Shown here: piece by piece, positions 1 to 5,014 of the stretch | Position numbering within the stretch: the stretch's first letter is position 1 | Layout of the letters: every line of letters begins with the position of its first letter | Assembly: GCA_031255075.1 (NCBI GenBank) | Contig: JAIRTF010000058.1 | Span: forward strand, 1 to 6,414 | DNA from: Bifidobacteriaceae bacterium | GTDB taxonomy: Bacteria; Actinomycetota; Actinomycetes; Actinomycetales; WQXJ01 | Reading direction: 5' to 3' | DNA: 6,414 nt | The notes under the pieces: model-generated | What the model saw: the letters and a program-made list of their open reading frames with translations, nothing else | What the model was told of the DNA's origin: nothing | The model's database searches: none | Position numbers and translations under genes: made by a program

Positions 1-657
1 CGGATTGCCCGTGACCTGCATGACCTGGCCATTCAGCAGCTATTCGCGACCGGTATGCGGTTGGAATCCGCCCGGCGGGACGCCGCCAGCGGCGTTGAAC
101 CAGCCGGCCTGGTCAAGACCCTGACCGATTCTGTGGACTCGATTGATTCCACAGTCCGTGAAATCCGGGCGATTGTCTCCCACCTGCGCAACCCTGGGGC
201 TGATGAACCGATCGCCGAGCGGCTGCGGCACGAAGCTTCCGCCGCCCGAGCTTTGCTGGGTTTCGCGCCTTCGCTGGTGCTGTTGCTTGACGGCCGGGCC
301 ATTTCCGGTTCACCAAAAGATGTCACCGCCGCCAGCGCCATGATTTCGCCGGAACTGGCCGATGATCTGGTGGCCGTGGTCCGTGAGGGCCTATCCAACG
401 CCGGCCGGCACGCCAAGGCCGCCTCGGTCACAGTGACGGTCAGTATGTCCTCCCCTGGCACTCTGGATGGCGCCAACGGCCAGGTCACCGTCTTGGTGGA
501 GGACGATGGCGTGGGCCTACCAGCTGATCCCAACCGCCAATCCGGTCTGGCAAACCTGGCCGGCCGGGCGGCCGGCCGCGGCGGGTTCTTCCGGGCCGAG
601 GCGCGGCCGGATGGCACCGGCACGCGGCTGGAATGGATGGCGCCGATCGCCGCCTGA
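1..657 (+). CDS. Sensor histidine kinase, DevS/DosT-like, C-terminal kinase core (5' partial)
   Basis: The reading frame is open from the first base and ends at TGA 655-657, leaving 218 residues; the N-terminal sensor part lies outside the window. The fragment opens inside a HisKA_3 dimerisation/phosphoacceptor helix: ARDLHDLAIQQLFATGM, with phospho-accepting His7 followed by the DxxxQ motif (Asp8...Gln12) that supports phosphatase activity in this family. A HATPase_c domain follows, with the N box REGLSNAGRHA (128-138, Asn133), the G1 box EDDGVG (167-172), a G2-like SGLANL around 181-186, and a terminal GTRLEW strand. The spacing and motifs closely resemble mycobacterial DevS/DosT (family knowledge). 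It should autophosphorylate and pass phosphate to a NarL-type regulator; the DevR-like regulator at 1623-2285 is the obvious candidate partner (inference). What it senses cannot be seen, because any GAF or membrane sensor domains would be upstream. The downstream neighbour is convergent. Confidence 0.93.
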   Translation, partial: RIARDLHDLAIQQLFATGMRLESARRDAASGVEPAGLVKTLTDSVDSIDSTVREIRAIVSHLRNPGADEPIAERLRHEASAARALLGFAPSLVLLLDGRAISGSPKDVTAASAMISPELADDLVAVVREGLSNAGRHAKAASVTVTVSMSSPGTLDGANGQVTVLVEDDGVGLPADPNRQSGLANLAGRAAGRGGFFRAEARPDGTGTRLEWMAPIAA

Positions 658-685
658 GGTGGCTCGTGCGGCTACAACAGCCCGC

Positions 686-708
686 GGCCGGCGAGAGCTT
701 TGCCGGCC
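686..708. other. GC-only hairpin in the convergent gap
   Basis: GGCCGGC (686-692) pairs perfectly with GCCGGCC (702-708) across a 9-nt loop. It begins 28 bp after the histidine kinase stop codon and could slow or end transcription from that gene. There is no T-run after it on either strand, so it is not a classical intrinsic terminator. It may also arise by chance in GC-rich DNA. Confidence 0.3.
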
Positions 709-709
709 C

Positions 710-752
710 AAGAGAAATCCGGCGCCCAGCGGTGAGCTGCCGGGCGCCGGAT
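710..752 (-). terminator. Intrinsic terminator of the SDR gene
   Basis: An 11-bp perfect inverted repeat pairs ATCCGGCGCCC (717-727) with GGGCGCCGGAT (742-752) across a 14-nt loop. Read on the minus strand, the hairpin starts 11 nt after the SDR stop codon and runs straight into the T-rich stretch TTTCTCTT (710-717), as expected for a Rho-independent terminator. On the plus strand no T-run follows, so termination of the histidine kinase transcript here would be weaker. Confidence 0.75.
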
Positions 753-763
753 GTCAGGTTCTG

Positions 764-1516
764 TCAGCGTGCGGTGTAGCCGCCATCGACCACCAATTGG
801 GTGCCGTTAGCGAACGAAGCGTCATCGCTCAGCAACCACAGCACAGCGTTGGCGACTTCTTCGTCGGTGCCCAAGCGGCCCTGCGGGTGCAGCGAGACCA
901 ACGCCGAACGCTGCTTATCGCCAAGGTCCTTGAGCAACGGCGTGTCAATGTAGCCCGGGTGAATCGAGTTGATGCGCAGGCCCTGCTCGGCGTAGCCGAC
1001 AGCTGCGGCTTTGGTCATACCAGTCACACCATGCTTGGCGGCCACATAGGGCACCGCCGTGGGGGTGCCGACCAGACCAAGGATTGAAGAGGTGTTGACA
1101 ATCGAACCGCCGCCGGCCCGCAACATGGCCGGAATCTCGTAGTACATGCCGTAGAACACGGCATTCAGGTTGACGTTGATGGTCCGCTGGTAAGCAACCA
1201 CGTCAATGTCCGCCAGGAGGCCGGTCGGGCCGGTGATGCCGGCGTTGTTGAACGCCAAGTTCAGCTGACCGAACTGCTCCTCTGCGAAATCGACAGCCGC
1301 TTTGACCATTTCCGGGTCCGCGACATCAGCGACGAACGGCTGAACATTCCCACCAGCCGCGCTGATTTGGCTAGCGACTTGGTCAATCGCGTCCCGATTC
1401 AGATCCACGATCACCAGTTCGGCACCCTCGGCGGCCAGACCGCGGGCCACGGCCCGTCCAATACCGCTCGCCGCCCCAGTTACCAAGCCGACCTTGCCGG
1501 CAAACCTCTTTGACAT
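764..1516 (-). CDS. SDR family NAD(P)-dependent oxidoreductase
   Basis: This is a 250-residue classical short-chain dehydrogenase/reductase, the normal length for the family. Motifs run in order: the cofactor-binding TGAASGIG (13-20); Asp38 at the end of the second strand (IVDLN), which favours NAD(H) over NADP(H); the adenine-contacting ADV (63-65); NNAG (90-93); and the catalytic set Asn116, Ser144, Tyr157 and Lys161 (YVAAK). It ends in the usual VDGGYTAR. It is a soluble cytoplasmic enzyme that oxidises an alcohol or reduces a carbonyl. The substrate cannot be told from sequence; FabG-like, acetoin/butanediol-type and sugar or steroid alcohol dehydrogenases all share these motifs. The ATG start is supported by AGGAGG at 1521-1526, four bases upstream. 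The gene follows the response regulator on the same strand after 106 bp with no visible terminator between, so it may be read through as well as driven from its own promoter. A good terminator follows it. Confidence 0.93.
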   Translation of the reverse strand: MSKRFAGKVGLVTGAASGIGRAVARGLAAEGAELVIVDLNRDAIDQVASQISAAGGNVQPFVADVADPEMVKAAVDFAEEQFGQLNLAFNNAGITGPTGLLADIDVVAYQRTINVNLNAVFYGMYYEIPAMLRAGGGSIVNTSSILGLVGTPTAVPYVAAKHGVTGMTKAAAVGYAEQGLRINSIHPGYIDTPLLKDLGDKQRSALVSLHPQGRLGTDEEVANAVLWLLSDDASFANGTQLVVDGGYTAR

Positions 1517-1520
1517 GCGC

Positions 1521-1526
1521 CCTCCT
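1521..1526 (-). promoter_or_regulatory. Shine-Dalgarno site of the SDR gene
   Basis: AGGAGG on the minus strand lies four bases before the ATG at 1514-1516 (seven-base match AGGAGGG at 1520-1526). It is the strongest anti-16S match among the gene starts in the window and fixes the SDR start. Upstream of it on the same strand is an unstructured (AAC)4 tract (1536-1547). Confidence 0.75.
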
Positions 1527-1576
1527 AAAGAAGCAGTTGTTGTTGTTCATCGGGTCGCATCGGCTTCGATACGACT

Positions 1577-1609
1577 CCAGAGGTCAACACTACTCTGGGA
1601 CTGAGGTCA
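1577..1609. repeat. Small repeats in the SDR upstream gap
   Basis: Two small repeats overlap here. GAGGTCA occurs twice in direct orientation at 1580-1586 and 1603-1609, with 23 bp between starts, close to two helical turns. CCAGAG (1577-1582) and CTCTGG (1593-1598) form an inverted repeat with a 10-base loop. They could be a binding site for a dimeric regulator of the SDR gene. The inverted repeat is not followed by a T-run, so it is not a convincing terminator for the response regulator gene. Confidence 0.3.
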
Positions 1610-1610
1610 C
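1597..1610. promoter_or_regulatory. Candidate DevR/DosR-like operator upstream of the SDR gene
   Basis: The 14 bases GGGACTGAGGTCAC match the core of the mycobacterial DosR box (GGGACT-WW-AGTCCC) at 11 of 14 positions, with the first half-site perfect and the second half-site matching at 4 of 6. The flanking bases match poorly. It sits about 80-95 bp upstream of the SDR ATG and just after the stop codon of a DevR-like regulator, which is what makes it worth noting. A chance match in GC-rich DNA is not excluded. Confidence 0.25.
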
Positions 1611-1622
1611 AGATGCCAAGCG

Positions 1623-2285
1623 TCAGGCGCGCCAAGAACTCGATTCTTTAGCCGCCACCCAAGCCGCCACCTGGGTCCGGCGCTGCAATCCCATCTTTGC
1701 CAGCAGCGAGGTGATGTGATTCTTGACGGTCTTTTCGGCCACACCCAACCGTTCGGCGATCTCCCGGTTGGACAGACCTTCGCCGATCAAAGCCAACACT
1801 TTGTGCTCAGATGGGGTCAGATCAGCCGTCGGGTCTTCATGATCAGCCCGCCGCCTGGTCAGGGTCCGTTCATCCAACAAAGTCCGGCCCACGGCTACCG
1901 CTCTGATCACATCGGCGATCTCCGCACCGCGTACCGACTTCAACAAAAAGGCCGCGGCGCCGGCTTCCAAGGCGGCCGCCAACGCGTCATCGTCATCAAA
2001 CGAAGTCAGGACTATTGGCCGGGTAGTGGGCGCGGCGGTGTGAAGCTGGTTCATCAGGTCAATGCCGGTGCCATCCGGGAGGCGCAAGTCCACCAAGATC
2101 ACATGCGGGTTGACCAAGACCGCCCGGCGGACGGCTTCGGTGACGGATCCAGCCTCGGCCACGACGCGCATACCTTCGGACCGGTCGACTACTTCGGCGA
2201 TGCCGCGGCGGACCACTTCATGATCGTCAACGATCATCACATTGATGACATCCGGCGGCAGGGGCTCAAGTTTGCTTGCTTGCAC
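1623..2285 (-). CDS. Response regulator, NarL/LuxR type, DevR/DosR-like
   Basis: The 220-residue product has a receiver domain followed by a LuxR-type helix-turn-helix. In the receiver, the acidic pair Asp20-Asp21, phosphoacceptor Asp66 (LVDLRLPDG), Thr94 and Lys116 are all in place. The C-terminal domain (about 156-209) starts LTPSEHKVLALIGEG and carries the recognition helix AEKTVKNHITSLL; Lys185, Lys188 and Asn189 line up with the DNA-contacting residues of mycobacterial DevR/DosR (family knowledge). It should bind DNA as a dimer when phosphorylated, probably by the DevS-like kinase at the window's left end (inference). The start is GTG at 2283-2285: a TAG stop lies in frame four codons upstream, and AGGGTGG precedes the GTG as a partial ribosome-binding site. 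The gene starts 21 bp after the rnc stop on the same strand, so it is probably co-transcribed with rnc. No clear terminator follows it. Confidence 0.93.
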   Translation of the reverse strand: MQASKLEPLPPDVINVMIVDDHEVVRRGIAEVVDRSEGMRVVAEAGSVTEAVRRAVLVNPHVILVDLRLPDGTGIDLMNQLHTAAPTTRPIVLTSFDDDDALAAALEAGAAAFLLKSVRGAEIADVIRAVAVGRTLLDERTLTRRRADHEDPTADLTPSEHKVLALIGEGLSNREIAERLGVAEKTVKNHITSLLAKMGLQRRTQVAAWVAAKESSSWRA

Positions 2286-2306
2286 GCCACCACCCTAGCG
2301 CGCCGC

Positions 2307-3077
2307 CTACTGGTCGCGCTCCTCAAATGTGACCTGTGTCTCACTTGCGGTTGGTGCGTCTGCCGCGGCCAGGACCTCGGCTTCGAGCCGGTGGTAGGCG
2401 TTTTCAGCGGCTTGCTGCTCGGCCTGCTTCTTGGAACTACCCGCCCCGGTGCCCCACCGTTCGCCCTGGATCAGGACGTCGGCGGTGAACACCCTGGCGT
2501 GGTCTGGCCCACTGCCTTCGGCCTGGTATTCCACCGGACCCAAGCCGCGGGCGGCGGATAGCTCCTGCAGCGATGTTTTCCAGTCCAGACCGGCGCCCAT
2601 CTCGGCCGCGGCCGCCAAGCTGGGGCCAACCAGGCTCAACACGGCCTTCCGGGTTGGTTCCAGGCCATGGCTCAAATAGACGGCGCCCAACAGCGCCTCC
2701 AAAGTATCGGACAGGATTGAGTCTTTGTCGGCACCGCCGGTGGCCCGCTCACCGCGGCCCAACAGCACAAAGGTGCCCAAATCGATAGTTCTGGCGATGG
2801 CCGCCAAGGCCCGCTGCGAAACGCAAGCCGCCCGCATTTTGGCCAGTTCGCCTTCTGGCGCCTCGGGGTGGTTCCGGTACAAGAATTCGGTCACCACCAA
2901 GCCCAGGATCGAATCGCCAAGGAATTCGAGGCGCTCATTGGTCGGGATGCCGCCGGCCTCATGGGCAAATGACCGGTGGGTCAAAGCCAACACCAGCAGG
3001 TCTGGGTCCAGTTCGCAGCCCAACCAGCCAAGCAGGCGGGCAGCTGACTCCGGCGGCAACCCAGCGGTGTGACGCAT
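2307..3077 (-). CDS. rnc: Ribonuclease III
   Basis: RNase III is the double-strand-specific endoribonuclease that processes the 30S rRNA precursor and some mRNAs, as a cytoplasmic homodimer using Mg2+. The 256-residue product has the signature NERLEFLGDSIL (47-58) and the four catalytic acids Glu48, Asp55, Asp124 and Glu127 (SDTLEALLGAVY). A double-stranded RNA-binding domain follows at about 165-232, opening DWKTSLQEL and ending in the basic GAGSSKKQAEQQAA helix. The tail of about 25 residues after it is acidic and alanine-rich and probably disordered. Length is slightly above the common 225-240. The ATG lies 5 bp after the rpmF stop, with only a weak GAGG (3088-3091) ten bases upstream, suggesting translational coupling. 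The rpmF-rnc order is standard in actinobacteria; the following gene is not the usual mutM. Confidence 0.97.
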   Translation of the reverse strand: MRHTAGLPPESAARLLGWLGCELDPDLLVLALTHRSFAHEAGGIPTNERLEFLGDSILGLVVTEFLYRNHPEAPEGELAKMRAACVSQRALAAIARTIDLGTFVLLGRGERATGGADKDSILSDTLEALLGAVYLSHGLEPTRKAVLSLVGPSLAAAAEMGAGLDWKTSLQELSAARGLGPVEYQAEGSGPDHARVFTADVLIQGERWGTGAGSSKKQAEQQAAENAYHRLEAEVLAAADAPTASETQVTFEERDQ

Positions 3078-3082
3078 GGCGT

Positions 3083-3277
3083 CTAGGCCTCGAACTGGCT
3101 ACGATCCGCCGCTTGGTAGTACCGACCCTTGTACACGCCGCAATGCGGGCAGGCCGTATGCGGGCGAGTCGCCTCGCCGCAGTTGGGGCACTGGGTCAGC
3201 GCCGGGGCGCTGGTCTTCCACTGGGAACGGCGGGTACGGGTGTTGGCCCGAGATGTTCTTCTCTTAGGAACAGCCAC
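3083..3277 (-). CDS. rpmF: 50S ribosomal protein L32
   Basis: This 64-residue basic protein begins MAVPKRRTSRANTRTRRSQW, the conserved L32 N-terminus, and carries a zinc ribbon with four cysteines (Cys30, Cys33, Cys43, Cys46, as CPNCG...CPHCG). It is therefore the zinc-binding (C+) form rather than the zinc-free paralogue used under zinc limitation. It is a structural component of the large ribosomal subunit. The start is GTG (3275-3277), read as Met, two bases after the DUF177 stop; GAGAG at 3284-3288 is the ribosome-binding site and lies inside the end of the DUF177 gene. DUF177 followed directly by rpmF is one of the most conserved bacterial gene pairs. Confidence 0.97.
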   Translation of the reverse strand: MAVPKRRTSRANTRTRRSQWKTSAPALTQCPNCGEATRPHTACPHCGVYKGRYYQAADRSQFEA

Positions 3278-3279
3278 AG

Positions 3280-3849
3280 CTAACTCTCTTCTTTCTGATC
3301 TTCCAACAGGTCCTCAAGGGCGGCCCACCGTGGGTCGATTTGCCGGTGGCCATGGCCCGGCGCTTCCACCAACGGTAGCCCGCATTCAGGGCACAGGCCC
3401 TGGCAGTCTTCCGCGCACAACGGCTGGAACGGTAGAGCCAGCACCAGTGCATCCCAGACCGGTGTACTCAGGTCCACCGCGTCACTGACCACCGCCAACT
3501 CGTCTTCCATTTGGTCTTCCGCGTGGCCCTGGGGCTGGCCCAGGTCCGCGTAATGGTACAGCTCTTGGAACGTGACATCCAATTTGATGGGCACATCCGC
3601 CAGGCAACGGGCGCATTCACCGGTGGCCTGGCTCTGGGCTGATCCGGATGCCAACACACCTTCAGAAACCGCTTCCAACAGCAGTTCCAGGTGTACTTCT
3701 TGGCCCTCCGGCACCTGTGCCACCTGGGTGCCAAAGCCTGGTGGAGCTTTGAAATCAATCTCCAGCCGCTTGGCTGAACCTGCCTGGCGGCCCAGTTCTC
3801 TGACTGAGACAGTCAGTTCGGGCAGCTGGGATGGGCTAGGCGGCGGCAT
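3280..3849 (-). CDS. DUF177 / YceD-family protein (ribosome-associated)
   Basis: The 189-residue product matches the DUF177 (YceD) family encoded just before rpmF across bacteria. It has the central CARCL motif (Cys79, Cys82) in a beta-rich domain, an acidic stretch (about 111-126, EDQMEDELAVVSDAVD), and a C-terminal zinc-ribbon-like cluster with Cys145, Cys149, Cys153 and Cys156 (CAEDCQGLCPECG). The family is linked to 50S assembly or 23S rRNA metabolism, but its biochemical activity is not settled. No signal peptide or membrane segment is present. The ATG at 3847-3849 is the only usable early start in frame; the bases before it contain no Shine-Dalgarno match. A 56-bp gap separates it from coaD, so a promoter or leaderless start here is possible. 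The stop is two bases from the rpmF start. Confidence 0.92.
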   Translation of the reverse strand: MPPPSPSQLPELTVSVRELGRQAGSAKRLEIDFKAPPGFGTQVAQVPEGQEVHLELLLEAVSEGVLASGSAQSQATGECARCLADVPIKLDVTFQELYHYADLGQPQGHAEDQMEDELAVVSDAVDLSTPVWDALVLALPFQPLCAEDCQGLCPECGLPLVEAPGHGHRQIDPRWAALEDLLEDQKEES

Positions 3850-3905
3850 TCGACGGTTGGTTTCTGTTACAAGGTGCGGATGGCCTGACTGGCCGAGCCG
3901 TAAGT

Positions 3906-4397
3906 CTACTGCACTGAGCGTCCCAATTGGCGCAACAGAGCAACCCGAACCCCCGGTGACACATAGGAACTGACATCACCACCATGTTTGGCGACATCTT
4001 TGACTATCGAGCTGGACACATGGCCCCAGGCGGGCGCCGCTGCCAAGAAGATGGTCTCCACCCCGGTCAGCTCTTTGTTGACCAGCGCCATGGGCTCCTC
4101 ATGTCCCAGGTCTTGGCCGCCGCGCAGCCCTTTGACTATCACGGTGGCGCCAACCTGCCGGCAGAATTCGGCCAGCAGCCCGCGGATGGCGGCAGCGCGG
4201 ACGTTTTCCAGGCCGGCAACACATTCTTCGATCAGTTCCAGCCGTTCCTCCAAGGAGAACAGCGCCTGTTTGGCGTGGTTGTCCGCCACACCCACAATGA
4301 CCTGGTCAAACAGCCCGGTGGTGCGTTCAATGACGTCCCTGTGCCCCAAGGTGATCGGGTCGAATGATCCGGGTACTACCGCCAAACTCTCAGCCAT
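3906..4397 (-). CDS. coaD: Pantetheine-phosphate adenylyltransferase
   Basis: CoaD (PPAT) transfers AMP from ATP to 4'-phosphopantetheine, giving dephospho-CoA, the fourth step of coenzyme A synthesis from pantothenate; it is a cytoplasmic hexamer. The 163-residue product has the nucleotidyltransferase start AVVPGSFDPITLGH with the T-x-G-H motif at 16-19, the substrate-binding loop VKGLRGG (Lys89, Arg92) and the ATP-binding VSSSIVKDVA near 127-136. Lysine in KGLR is normal for actinobacteria. The usual D-F-E-Y-E after that loop is here D-L-G-H-E (96-100), a variant of unknown effect. Two ATGs lie in tandem; the second (4395-4397) is preferred because AGGAG (4402-4406) is four bases from it but only one base from the first. 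The start lies inside the 3' end of rsmD, so the two are probably translationally coupled. Confidence 0.96.
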   Translation of the reverse strand: MAESLAVVPGSFDPITLGHRDVIERTTGLFDQVIVGVADNHAKQALFSLEERLELIEECVAGLENVRAAAIRGLLAEFCRQVGATVIVKGLRGGQDLGHEEPMALVNKELTGVETIFLAAAPAWGHVSSSIVKDVAKHGGDVSSYVSPGVRVALLRQLGRSVQ

Positions 4398-5010
4398 CAT
4401 GCTCCTGCCCGGCGGCCGGCGCGCCTGCCCGCGCCCAGTAGACCACCGTTTGCCCGTATCGCTTCACCCCTATATCTTCCCAGCCCGGCGGCCAGTTTGG
4501 GGCCGCCGTGGTGGTTGAACGTTCCACCAGGACGATGCCGCCGGGCGCCAACAGCCCAGCTCCGGTCCCAGCGGTGCCGCCCGCGAAGCGCTGAAGGACC
4601 GTGTCGATTGACTGACTGGGCAGCTCATAGGGCGGGTCCAAGAACACCAGATCGAAGGCGCCGGCCAGGCCGGGCCGCTGAACAAACCGTTCGACTGGCG
4701 CTTTGACGATCTGCGCCCGGGCAGCAAAACCGAGCGCCTCAGCGTTGGCGCGGATGGTTTGAAGGCTCTGGTGGGTGTTGTCCACAAAGGTGGCGCTCAG
4801 CGCGCCACGACTAAGGGCCTCGAAGCCGAGCGCACCTGACCCGGCGTAGAGGTCAGCTACCCGCCGGTTCACCCAGGGCTGAGTTGGTCCGAGGCGCGCG
4901 TCCAGGGCGGAGAAGACCGCTTCGCGAACCCGTTCAGAGGTTGGCCGGGAACCGGACTTAGGTATCTGCAAGCGGCGGCCACCGGCACTGCCACCGATTA
5001 TTCGGGACAC
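4390..5010 (-). CDS. rsmD: 16S rRNA (guanine(966)-N(2))-methyltransferase RsmD
   Basis: RsmD uses S-adenosylmethionine to methylate G966 of 16S rRNA on assembled 30S particles. The 206-residue product begins with the family N-terminus SRIIGGSAGGRRLQ and the RPTSERVREAVFSAL helix (22-36), followed by the SAM-binding motif DLYAGSGALGFEALSRGA (53-70), FVDN at the end of strand 2 (75-78), and the catalytic DPPY (125-128). The start taken is GTG at 5008-5010: it lies four bases after the recG stop, follows GGGGG at a spacing of seven bases, and gives the standard family N-terminus. An in-frame ATG at 5080-5082 would add 24 residues without family similarity and would overlap recG by 68 bp, so it is less likely. 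The last 12-15 residues (Ala/Gly-rich, GAPAAGQEHDG) form a short extra tail. The 3' end overlaps coaD. Confidence 0.95.
   Translation of the reverse strand: MSRIIGGSAGGRRLQIPKSGSRPTSERVREAVFSALDARLGPTQPWVNRRVADLYAGSGALGFEALSRGALSATFVDNTHQSLQTIRANAEALGFAARAQIVKAPVERFVQRPGLAGAFDLVFLDPPYELPSQSIDTVLQRFAGGTAGTGAGLLAPGGIVLVERSTTTAAPNWPPGWEDIGVKRYGQTVVYWARAGAPAAGQEHDG
4402..4406 (-). promoter_or_regulatory. Shine-Dalgarno site deciding the coaD start
   Basis: AGGAG on the minus strand is four bases from the second of two tandem ATGs and one base from the first. The spacing favours the ATG at 4395-4397. The site lies inside the last codons of rsmD. Confidence 0.6.
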
Positions 5011-5014
5011 TGGT

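Noticed and set aside
556..584. GC-only repetitive stretch in the kinase as a possible recombination or regulatory site
   Set aside because: It encodes the GRAAGRGG part of the ATP-binding domain; the repetition follows from Gly/Arg/Ala codons.
467..1087. Open frame of 206 codons on the plus strand spanning the kinase end, the gap and part of the SDR gene
   Set aside because: It overlaps two real genes in other frames and crosses the terminator hairpin; the translation is low-complexity and unlike known proteins.
1582..1587. TTGACC on the minus strand as a -35 box for the SDR gene
   Set aside because: No acceptable -10 hexamer occurs 16-19 bases downstream, so a promoter call is not supported.
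1577..1598. Inverted repeat CCAGAG/CTCTGG as terminator of the response regulator gene
   Set aside because: The stem is only 6 bp, with a 10-base loop and no T-run on the minus strand.
1716..2561. Open frame of 281 codons on the plus strand opposite the response regulator and rnc
   Set aside because: It is antisense to two well-recognised genes, has no family motifs, and is explained by the GC-rich third-position bias of the real genes.
3984..4367. Open frame of 127 codons on the plus strand opposite coaD
   Set aside because: It is a shadow of coaD, whose motifs are unambiguous on the minus strand.
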